The notes under the pieces: generated by a model
What the model was told of the DNA's origin: nothing
The model's input: only the letters and a program-made list of their open reading frames with translations
The model's database searches: none
Shown here: positions 46,254 to 54,280 of the stretch, in pieces
Numbering within the stretch: the first letter of the stretch is position 1
Layout: each line of letters starts with the position of its first letter
Assembly (NCBI RefSeq): GCF_000519265.1
Contig: NZ_KI912608.1
Location: forward strand, 1-64,000
Source: Desulfonatronum lacustre DSM 10312
GTDB lineage: Bacteria > Desulfobacterota > Desulfovibrionia > Desulfovibrionales > Desulfonatronaceae
Reading direction: 5' to 3'
Length of the DNA: 64,000 nt
Made by a program: the position numbers and the translations under genes

Positions 46254-47912
46254 TCAATTCCCGACGTCAGGAAATTGATCCGTGTGTTGCCCAAGCATCT
46301 CGAAAAGGCCATGCATCGACTCCCGCAAAGCCAGCGAGCTTTTCTGCCAGTTTGCAATGGCGTGTTTGAGGTTGACCGTTTCGGCTGCCCCATTGCCATT
46401 GCCATTGCCATTGCCATTGCCGTTCCCGTTGTCCGCTCGAACGTAGAGCGGGATGCTGAGACTGCTGCCTTTCTCCCGGATTTCGTCATTGGCAACCACG
46501 CGGGCAAAGCCGTCCTCGTCGCCGAAGGCCCGGTAGGCGGAGACTATGCGTTGAATGTGGTCGTCAGTAAGGAAGCTCTGTGCCCGCTCGCGGGTCACCT
46601 CGTTCACGGCATTGATGAAGAGCACCTTGTTCCTGCGATCCTTGGGCTTGTTCATCCGGCAGATGACGATGCATGCTTCCATGGGCGAGTTGTAGAAGAG
46701 GTTCGGACCGAGGCCGAGCACGCATTCCACTACGTCATGAACGACCAGCTTTTCGCGCATCGCAGATTCTTCATTACGAAAGAGGACGCCGTGCGGGAAG
46801 AGAATCGCGCAGCGACCGATCTTGGCCTTCATGCTCTTGATGATGTGCTGCCAGAAGGCATAGTCGGCCCGGCCCTGAGGCGGGGTGCCGTAGATGTTGC
46901 GGCCCCAAGGGTCGGCGGACCAGGCGGCGCGGTCCCATTGCTTGATGGAATACGGCGGATTGGCAAGGACCACGTCGAACTGCATCAGCCGGTCGCCCTC
47001 GACAAAGGCGGGATTGGTCAAGGTATCGCCCCGGACGATGCGGAAGTCCTCGATGCCGTGCAGGAACAGGTTCATCCGGCCTATGGCTGAAGTGAGCAGG
47101 TTGCGTTCCTGGCCGAAGAGACGCAGATTTCGCCATTCCTTGTTTTGCCGTTTCAGCTGGGCGACGGAGGAGAGCAGCATGCCCGCCGAACCGCAGGTGG
47201 GGTCATAGATCGACTCGCCTGGTTTGGGCTCGAGCATCTCGGTCATCAGATGGACCACGGTGCGGTTGGTGTAGAATTCCGCGGCGGTGTGACCGGAGTC
47301 GTCGGCGAATTTCTTGATCAGAAACTCATAGCCCACGCCAAGTTCATCCTCCGGGCAGTTGGCCAGGGACAGAGTCTGGGTGCTGAAGTGCTCGACCAGC
47401 TCGCGGAGCATGTGATCCGGCAGCCGGTCCTTGTTGGTCCACTGGGCATCGCCGAAGACGCCGTAAAGGGTGTCCGGATTGCCCCGCTCGATCTCTCGCA
47501 GGGCGTCTTGAATCACCGTCCCCACGTTTGCGACCTTCGTCCGGGTGGTCTTCCAGTGGGCTTCCTCCGGAATTTGAAACCGATGCTGCTCGGGCAGAGC
47601 GGCATATTCCAGATCACCGCCGGATTCCTCCAAAGCGTCAGCGAGTTCTTCATCATAGACGTCGCAAAGGCGCTTGTAGAAGAGCAGCGGGAAGATAAAC
47701 TGCTTGTAATCCCCGGCATCGATGTAGCCACGCAGCAGAGTGGCAGCGCCCCAAAGGTAGGATTCAAGTTGGGATTGGGCGATGTGCTTGGTCGTCATAT
47801 CACCCAACTTCTTTTTGAGGACAGTCCTGGCTTTTTCTGCGGCTTCACGTGTAAAGATTTTGTTATTCGCACCGTAATCTTTCGGCCAAGATCCCTGTTT
47901 TTTGACCGTCAT
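46254..47912 (-). CDS. hsdM: Type I DNA methyltransferase HsdM, copy 1
   Basis: 552 residues. Helical HsdM_N domain (YLWGAATLLRGYIDAGDYKQFIFPLLFYKRLCDVYDEE), SAM-binding motif I DPTCGSAG (237-244) and catalytic NPPY (318-321), an N6-adenine methylase. A seven-unit Asn-Gly linker (residues 495-508), encoded by a hexamer repeat, separates the catalytic core from the C-terminal helix that should contact HsdS. Its ATG overlaps the stop of copy 2 by four bases. Confidence 0.94.
   Translation of the reverse strand: MTVKKQGSWPKDYGANNKIFTREAAEKARTVLKKKLGDMTTKHIAQSQLESYLWGAATLLRGYIDAGDYKQFIFPLLFYKRLCDVYDEELADALEESGGDLEYAALPEQHRFQIPEEAHWKTTRTKVANVGTVIQDALREIERGNPDTLYGVFGDAQWTNKDRLPDHMLRELVEHFSTQTLSLANCPEDELGVGYEFLIKKFADDSGHTAAEFYTNRTVVHLMTEMLEPKPGESIYDPTCGSAGMLLSSVAQLKRQNKEWRNLRLFGQERNLLTSAIGRMNLFLHGIEDFRIVRGDTLTNPAFVEGDRLMQFDVVLANPPYSIKQWDRAAWSADPWGRNIYGTPPQGRADYAFWQHIIKSMKAKIGRCAILFPHGVLFRNEESAMREKLVVHDVVECVLGLGPNLFYNSPMEACIVICRMNKPKDRRNKVLFINAVNEVTRERAQSFLTDDHIQRIVSAYRAFGDEDGFARVVANDEIREKGSSLSIPLYVRADNGNGNGNGNGNGNGAAETVNLKHAIANWQKSSLALRESMHGLFEMLGQHTDQFPDVGN
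46392..46421. repeat. Hexamer repeat inside hsdM copy 1
   Basis: Five perfect copies of ATTGCC on the plus strand, followed by two degenerate units, encode an Asn-Gly run in the minus-strand gene. Gain or loss of units keeps the reading frame and alters linker length. Confidence 0.9.
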
Positions 47913-49426
47913 AACAAACCTTCCCTATTGAGTAGGGACTTCAGTCTATCTTCGGCCGCATACGCCGCCACCAATGATTCCTTGAGGTTGGAAATAGCCT
48001 GTTCGACGGTCATGTTTTCTTCCTCGATGACCGGTTCCACATAGCGCGGGATGTTCAGATTGAAATCGTTTTCCCGGATTTCATCCAGGCCGACCACTCG
48101 ACATGCGCCCTCGACATCCTGGTAATCCTGATACCACCTCAGAATCTTGTCCACGTGTTCGGGCAGAAGTTCGTTCTGCGCACGACCGGTCTTGAACTCT
48201 TTCGAGGCATCGATGAAAAACACCTTCCGTCGATGTTCCTTGGACTTGGTGTTCCGAAAAACCAATACGCACGGCGCAAGGCCGGTGCCGTAAAAGATGT
48301 TCTGGCCAAGTCCGATCACTGCTTCCAGGATGTCCATTTCCAGCAACTTGCGTCTGATTATGCCTTCCTTGGACATCCGGAACAGCACGCCATGGGGAAG
48401 CACCACGGCCATGCGACCGGTTTTGTCGGCCATGGACTTGATCATGTGCTGCACCCAGGCGAAGTCACCCGATTTGGCAGGAGGAAGGCCGGCGAAGTTT
48501 CGGCCATAGGGATCGTTGACCCAGACGTCGTCACCCCACTTTTCCAGGGAGAAGGGGGGATTAGCGATCACGCAATCAAACGTCGCCAGGCTGTCGCCTA
48601 GGTAAAAGGCAGGCTGTCTCAGGGTGTCGCCGCGTTCAATGTGAAAATCCTCGGCACCATGGAGAAAAAGGTTCATTCGGGCAATGGAGGACGTGGTCAG
48701 GTTTTTTTCCTGGCCATAGAGCTTGCCCAGCATGAGATTCTCGTCGCCTCCATGATCCTTGACGTAGTGCAAGGCCTCCAGAAGCATGCCCCCGGTCCCG
48801 CAGGCCGGATCATAAATGCTGTCACCGGCCTTGGGTGCAAGGATGCGAACCATCAGAGCGACCACGGAACGCGGCGTGTAGAACTCCCCGGCCTTTTTGT
48901 TCGTGAGGTCGGCGAATTTTTTGATCAGATATTCATAGGCTTGACCGAGGACGTCAGCTTTGCAGTAACCATTGCCCAAGTTCAATGTTGAGAAATGCTC
49001 GATCAGATCCTTGAGCAATCCGTCGGAGAGGCGGTCCTTATTGGTCCACTGGGCGTCGCCGAAGATGCCGTGCAAGGTGTCCGGATTGGCCTGTTCGATG
49101 CACCGCATGGCTTTTTGCAGCGCATGGCCGATATTGGCGCTCTTGGCTCGAATATCCCGCCAGTGGCAGTTTTCTGGAATCTGGAAGCGATGATTCTCCG
49201 GAAACTGCGCAAACTCAACGTCACCGTTGGACTCTTCCAGAGCAACGGCATATTCTTCGTCATAGACATCGGAAATTCGTTTGAAGAACAGCAGCGGGAA
49301 GATGTAGGTCTTGAAGTCGGCAGCGTCGACGGGACCACGGAGGATGTTGGCGGATTCCCAGAGATGTCCGGATAGGGTCCCGATATCCAGATCGACTGAA
49401 TTGTTATTTCCGTTCCTCCTGCTCAT
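47909..49426 (-). CDS. hsdM: Type I DNA methyltransferase HsdM, copy 2
   Basis: 505 residues. Same architecture as copy 1 but clearly diverged: HsdM_N domain, motif I DPACGTGG (206-213) and NPPF (289-292). It is the first gene of the restriction operon. The two copies share the order of motifs and segments such as FGDAQWTNKDRL, so they are paralogues, not a split gene. A heterodimeric M1M2S methylase is possible. Confidence 0.94.
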   Translation of the reverse strand: MSRRNGNNNSVDLDIGTLSGHLWESANILRGPVDAADFKTYIFPLLFFKRISDVYDEEYAVALEESNGDVEFAQFPENHRFQIPENCHWRDIRAKSANIGHALQKAMRCIEQANPDTLHGIFGDAQWTNKDRLSDGLLKDLIEHFSTLNLGNGYCKADVLGQAYEYLIKKFADLTNKKAGEFYTPRSVVALMVRILAPKAGDSIYDPACGTGGMLLEALHYVKDHGGDENLMLGKLYGQEKNLTTSSIARMNLFLHGAEDFHIERGDTLRQPAFYLGDSLATFDCVIANPPFSLEKWGDDVWVNDPYGRNFAGLPPAKSGDFAWVQHMIKSMADKTGRMAVVLPHGVLFRMSKEGIIRRKLLEMDILEAVIGLGQNIFYGTGLAPCVLVFRNTKSKEHRRKVFFIDASKEFKTGRAQNELLPEHVDKILRWYQDYQDVEGACRVVGLDEIRENDFNLNIPRYVEPVIEEENMTVEQAISNLKESLVAAYAAEDRLKSLLNREGLL

Positions 49427-49528
49427 TCAACTTGATCCTGTCTGGTTTTGTCAGCGCGGTAGCATGTTCACGTCATCTATCATCTTACAATGATTGCTCG
49501 AACGTATTAGCAGGCAAACATTAAAAAA

Positions 49529-51112
49529 TTACATCTCCAAATATAGACGTTTTGCCCAACCATGAATAGAATCCTGGTCCAATGAAGGTTTTTTTGACGA
49601 TGTCTTAGGATGGGATATGCGTTTGTAGTTACTTCCAAACATTTGATTAAGAAATGATGTAGGCCATACTAAAGAGTTCTTCAATAAATTAAGTTCTAGT
49701 TCATCAATGAGTATGTTCCAGTTTGTAATTGAATTGATATTTTTTAAGAGCAATGTTGATAAACATTGTTTACTATCTGATGTGTCAACTTCAATTAGAG
49801 CGTATACTAAATTATTTTTCTTTACGAAATAAACGGCAAGACAGCGGGGATTGCCATCGTCAAGCAAGTGTTTAGAGCATCTTTTAATTTTTCGAATTTT
49901 CTTAATTTTTTTAAAAACATGTGTGCAGTTGGGCATCTTTAACAGCAGGGAAATCATTAACATAAATAATTTAAATTTATTGACATATAGGTGAGTATCG
50001 TCGCTCATATCTTCCAGCCCGTCATAATCAGCCGAGCGTAGCGTTCCCAGAATACTCCCTTCATCCGTGCTAACTTCTTCTATCCATGCTTTGGATGTGG
50101 TGTTTGTGGTATCTACATTTCTACAGCCAGCGGACCGCTTTTTTCCGACAGCAATCCGCGTGGTTTTAATAGGTTTCGTAAATGAAATAGATACAAGAGG
50201 AGTATTAATACGTTTTACAGATGTATCAGAAAAAGGCTCTTGATGATCATCAATTAGAGATTCATTGTCTGGTGGCAGTGGTGTAGATGCAATACGACCG
50301 TTTCCAGATTCACTCTCTGAAAATTTTGGATCATGAAACTCAACAAATCTAGGATAATTACAATTTATATTTAATATTTTGTGAATTTCAGTAATGAGAA
50401 ATTTTTTTGAGTTTTTATCGTAACGGCCACGAAAAGTAAGCTTAGCATTTTCAAGGTTTGGCGGGTCGAACTGAAAATTCCACCTGCGGTATTTATCATT
50501 CTCATAACCGTTGAGAAGTTGATATTTATAAATACTTTCGAATGATCGCCGTGCATCATCGTCTGTTAATATCCATGCCAAATGACGTCTGAGATTATGA
50601 TCTTCTCTGACGTATTGTGGTAATGAGCAGCACGGCAAAATAGTCACCGTGGCCTCGCTCGTACCATCAAATCGCTGAACTTCAAAATCTTGACTTAATC
50701 CTTGATGAATTAATGATAGTCTTGTCAAATACGCGTTATGATAAAATAGTACTCGAGCGAGTTCAAGCTGTGGCAAATAATACTCATAATAATCATCTTT
50801 AAAAATAAAGCACAATTGCTTTTTATCTTGATATGGGATTGTCGGGATACAACTGGAATTGATTCGGTCCGTTCGCCAATCGTGAAATTTATTGACCAGC
50901 AGTTTTCTTTCAAAACCGGCAGGATTGTGTTCTGCAGTCGGATTCAAAACTCTAAGTCTTGCAAGTGCTGGAATTTGAGAGATTCCAAAAAAATCAGTAG
51001 GTTGCTGAGGATTTAAGCCAACATTTATCTTCCAATTTGAGTTTGTTGTATCACGGAAAAGTGAACCAATGCTTGTAATTGTACTGTCTTGTTGTACATT
51101 TTTGAATTTCAT
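49529..51112 (-). CDS. tnsE: Tn7-like target selector TnsE
   Basis: 527 residues similar along its length to Tn7 TnsE: the N-terminal ITSIGSLFRDTTNSNWKINV, YLPQLELARVLF, NFQFDPP and the C-terminal LLEVD-like ALIEVDTSDSKQCLSTLLLKNI and KNSLVWPTSFLNQMFGSNYKRISHP. TnsE directs transposition to replicating lagging-strand DNA and conjugal plasmids by binding the sliding clamp and recessed 3' ends. Unusually AT-rich. It lies one base after tnsD, in Tn7 order. Confidence 0.92.
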   Translation of the reverse strand: MKFKNVQQDSTITSIGSLFRDTTNSNWKINVGLNPQQPTDFFGISQIPALARLRVLNPTAEHNPAGFERKLLVNKFHDWRTDRINSSCIPTIPYQDKKQLCFIFKDDYYEYYLPQLELARVLFYHNAYLTRLSLIHQGLSQDFEVQRFDGTSEATVTILPCCSLPQYVREDHNLRRHLAWILTDDDARRSFESIYKYQLLNGYENDKYRRWNFQFDPPNLENAKLTFRGRYDKNSKKFLITEIHKILNINCNYPRFVEFHDPKFSESESGNGRIASTPLPPDNESLIDDHQEPFSDTSVKRINTPLVSISFTKPIKTTRIAVGKKRSAGCRNVDTTNTTSKAWIEEVSTDEGSILGTLRSADYDGLEDMSDDTHLYVNKFKLFMLMISLLLKMPNCTHVFKKIKKIRKIKRCSKHLLDDGNPRCLAVYFVKKNNLVYALIEVDTSDSKQCLSTLLLKNINSITNWNILIDELELNLLKNSLVWPTSFLNQMFGSNYKRISHPKTSSKKPSLDQDSIHGWAKRLYLEM

Positions 51113-51113
51113 T

Positions 51114-52628
51114 TCATTGTACCAAACTATTTATATATTTTAGCGTAGCCCTTTTCATTCTCTCTTCGCTCAGTTTCGAAATTCTTAGTAAGCGCCACCT
51201 TGATGGTGAATCATAACTCTGACGTAACTCTTCTAATGCATTTCGTAGTCTTCGAATCTGATAATCTTCAACGCTTTCGGCTTGAGCATCGAGAAATGCC
51301 TTTGAAAGAGGCATACGGTTGAGATTCTTTTCGTATGTCGTGGAAAACCCAACCATCTTTTGAAAATACGCTTTAGAACGTCTAGGCCCATCTGTGTTGT
51401 CCTTCAGTAAGACATCCACTTGATGAAGAGCTTGTAAAAATACTTGATCTCTTTCACTCCAATTCACTTTGCACTTTGATGTAAGGTTTGAGCGGTCATA
51501 AGCATGAGATGCATTAAAATCAAGTAACCAATTTGAGTGTTTCCGATAAAGTCTGGCGTAAAGGGCTGGGGCAATTTTTCTTGCCCTTGTGGGAGGATGG
51601 CATGACAAAAGCCGTTGCCAACTTTCTTGGTCTGGACTAAGATCAAAGTTACTGATTTTATTGATCTCAACTGGTGGTTTCCGCTTATTGGCAGGATACT
51701 GCTGAACTTGATCGAGAACACTGTCGATACGCCATGATTCGCCGATTATTGCTTGATTCACCACGATATGTTGAAGATAGCTGAAACATTTTCTGTGTTT
51801 ACGAAATATTGATCGCACCCAATCCTCTTCATCATCGTCTGACTCAGCGGGCGTAAGATTATATCTTGCCAGCCATTCAGTTGGCCAGAACCGAAGCACT
51901 TTTTCTTTAACAGCATGATGGTTTATGTGTCCGGTCCCACGATTAAGCCCATGTTGAAAAGCCAAGTCCTGATAATAAGCCGTCCATTGCTCATGAGATG
52001 AGGATGGTCGAGCGGGACGTTCAAGTAATTGCCGTACTTGGGTTGATATCCGTGTCGTTATGGATGCGCAAGGAATTTGCGGAACTTGAGGACAATATTC
52101 TGGTGCTGCAGCAATGAACCTATGACGTTCGGCATTTGATCGGGATAATTGCGTGTTGATCAAATATCCGTGTTTTGAACATGATTCTATCCCAGGAACT
52201 TGCCAATCTCGTATCCAATAATATTCACCATGTTCATTCTTTTGTGCCAAAAGGCAGAGTGGACAATAGCAAATATATCGAGGAACTTTAATTCGGGACG
52301 CCGTAACTCCTAATGCCAAATGTACTGCCCCTTGAGATTTTCCACGCATCCACTCCAGGCATCGCTTACGGCGTTCTTCAGGTACAAAAGGTGCGTAAAT
52401 AGGAAAAAGGGTGTGGTTGTATATTATTCCTTCGGCACTGTATTTTGTTGGTAGTAATCGAGATACTGCTGAAAGATGATTGGGTAAATCAATTGTGGCA
52501 ATGATTCCACGCGACTGAAATATTTCATCCAGCAGCTCTTTTGGACTTGTTATACCTTGTCGAATACCAGCTCTGGCAATGGTGCTGTAAATTAGCTCAT
52601 CTGGATATGGTAAGGGGAAATTCAACAC
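51114..52628 (-). CDS. tnsD: Tn7-like target selector TnsD (TniQ family)
   Basis: 504 residues from GTG 52628, giving MLNFPLPYPDELIYSTIARAG, which matches the Tn7 TnsD start; a TTG at 52652 would overlap tnsC. The TniQ zinc site is complete: C122xxC125 (YCPLC) and C150xxH153 (CSKH). C-terminal SVEDYQIRRLRNALEEL and RWRLLRISKLSEER are TnsD features. TnsD binds the end of glmS and recruits TnsC, which matches the observed insertion next to glmS. Confidence 0.94.
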   Translation of the reverse strand: MLNFPLPYPDELIYSTIARAGIRQGITSPKELLDEIFQSRGIIATIDLPNHLSAVSRLLPTKYSAEGIIYNHTLFPIYAPFVPEERRKRCLEWMRGKSQGAVHLALGVTASRIKVPRYICYCPLCLLAQKNEHGEYYWIRDWQVPGIESCSKHGYLINTQLSRSNAERHRFIAAAPEYCPQVPQIPCASITTRISTQVRQLLERPARPSSSHEQWTAYYQDLAFQHGLNRGTGHINHHAVKEKVLRFWPTEWLARYNLTPAESDDDEEDWVRSIFRKHRKCFSYLQHIVVNQAIIGESWRIDSVLDQVQQYPANKRKPPVEINKISNFDLSPDQESWQRLLSCHPPTRARKIAPALYARLYRKHSNWLLDFNASHAYDRSNLTSKCKVNWSERDQVFLQALHQVDVLLKDNTDGPRRSKAYFQKMVGFSTTYEKNLNRMPLSKAFLDAQAESVEDYQIRRLRNALEELRQSYDSPSRWRLLRISKLSEERMKRATLKYINSLVQ

Positions 52629-52630
52629 TT

Positions 52631-53374
52631 CTAAGCCATGGAACGCAGCCAATTTTCAGTGTCAAAAAGCAAGCGTTCACGATTTAAGCAATCCTGGAAT
52701 TTATCTTCAGTATCAGCCTGAGACCGCAGAAAGCGTAGATCTCGTGAATCCAAAGTATGCCAGTCTTTCATCTTAATTATTTTGGCCTTTGGCTTCGGCG
52801 TCACTTCCTTATTATTACCACTCTGGCTCCATTCGATAACCAGCATCATCCAATCTTTCATGCACAAACCAGGGTGTTCATTTAGTGCCCTGTTTATTAG
52901 AGGCTCGAGTAAGCCTGAATCAAAACCCATGTCAACAAGCATATTATGTAATCTAATCGCTATGCTATTTCCTTGATACTTGGGGACGGAGTTAATTTTG
53001 TCCTGCTTAGATTGTAAAAGATTGCTAAGTTCCAAAATTTTTATATCCACATCAGGAATTGTCAGATCTGAAAAGCGCGTGATTTTCGATATATCCCCTG
53101 AGCGCAAAGCATCAATCATAGGATGGATAGGTTTCAGTTCGTCATGATATACTTTCTGCATTAATTCAGGGGTAATCCGTTCGATTCCAGTTACTATTGC
53201 ACGTATCTGTGACAGAACAAACAATTTAATGACTATGTCCATGATTCCCTGAGAAAGATCATACCATGTTTCACGGAGATCATTAGTAATGTCGGTTGCC
53301 TTGGTAAGCCACTGGTACTTCCACAAACAGTTGGTGAAGGCTCCCCATTCTGTTTTAGACACATTCTCATCCGA
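52631..53374 (-). pseudogene. tnsC: TnsC C-terminal part, after the in-frame stop
   Basis: The reading frame continues directly from the TAA at 53375-53377 as SDEN and then, from GTG 53362, 243 residues that align with the C-terminal region of Tn7 TnsC (TEWGAFTNCLWKYQWL, DLSQGIMDIVIKLFVLSQIRA, ERITPELMQKVYHDELKPIHPMIDALRSG). That region carries the TnsA/TnsB-contacting tail. It might be made separately by re-initiation: GGATGAG precedes the GTG by five bases. Confidence 0.85.
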
Positions 53375-54280
53375 TTAAGGTTTACTCAGCGGCTCCCATA
53401 AAATTGCTCCAAATCCTGCTCCTCGGCGTGCCGATCGTAAATCCATTTCGAAAATTGGCCTCGCCTTGGGAGTACCAACCATCACAATCGGAACAGAAAT
53501 CTCGTTCACCAGTGTGACAAAAAAATTGAGCATGCGCTCTGCGCCACCCGAGTTCTTGACATTTAAATGCTGAATTTCATCAATAACCAACAAACCAATC
53601 GCATGTGTGTTTGCAATTTGCGCCATTAATGCGATAAGTGTTTCAACACTGTGTCTTTTTTGTACAAATCGGCGGACATAATTTGTGGCCATGATCAAAT
53701 CAATTTCTCTGAAAAAGTTATGACACAAGCTTTTCAGTGAACCGTCATGGGGACAGTCTATCTTGAGAAAAACAACTTGTATAAAATTATAGTTCTCATG
53801 ATAGATCATTTGTGGATATGTGCCGAGAATACGATTCAGGGAAATTGTTTTTCCCGATCCAGAACAACCAATAAAAACCATGCTTTTCGCGGTGGACTGA
53901 ATATGTTCAAACCGAAAAACTCCGAGATCTCCTTGCTGTATACGTTCGTACCCATTCTGAATGTGGGAATTCAATAGGCCAGTAGCGAGATTCCGTCCGA
54001 CATAACCTTGACGTATCATAACTGAGAGTTTGGATTCCAGATGGACATGACGAGATAATGGCTGGAAGAAGCCATCCAATAATTGAGATATTACATGGAT
54101 TCGTGTTTGTCCGGCGAGGTAAATGTCTGTCGGATTAAATTTTATATTGCTGGACAATCCTATTTTCAGTTTTTGCAGGTCTAAAATGGGAGGCAACGCT
54201 TCGATAAACGGGTTTCCTTTAAACCTATCAACTCCAGTATTTTGATAAACTGCTTTAACCATCCTTTCTGGTAGCGTCAT
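53375..54280 (-). CDS. tnsC: TnsC AAA+ regulator, N-terminal part ending at a premature stop
   Basis: 301 residues. Walker A GCSGSGKT (138-145), Walker B LLVIDE (230-235), and conserved LRSARRGAGFGAILWEPL just before the stop. TnsC normally has about 555 residues, passing target information from TnsD or TnsE to TnsAB. Here TAA ends the protein after LSKP, while the same frame goes on for 248 codons. The fragment keeps the AAA+ core and the region that contacts TnsD, but lacks the part that contacts TnsA. The ATG overlaps the tnsB stop by four bases. Confidence 0.88.
   Translation of the reverse strand: MTLPERMVKAVYQNTGVDRFKGNPFIEALPPILDLQKLKIGLSSNIKFNPTDIYLAGQTRIHVISQLLDGFFQPLSRHVHLESKLSVMIRQGYVGRNLATGLLNSHIQNGYERIQQGDLGVFRFEHIQSTAKSMVFIGCSGSGKTISLNRILGTYPQMIYHENYNFIQVVFLKIDCPHDGSLKSLCHNFFREIDLIMATNYVRRFVQKRHSVETLIALMAQIANTHAIGLLVIDEIQHLNVKNSGGAERMLNFFVTLVNEISVPIVMVGTPKARPIFEMDLRSARRGAGFGAILWEPLSKP

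Noticed and set aside
46205-46507. N-terminal extension of the DUF1016 gene with a Met-Ala repeat
   Set aside because: It is the other-frame reading of the hexamer repeat in hsdM; the ATG at 46204 has a proper ribosome site and matches the family start.
52631-53362. Independent hypothetical gene between tnsC and tnsD
   Set aside because: It is in the same frame as tnsC and aligns with the TnsC C-terminal region, so it is the rest of tnsC after a stop.
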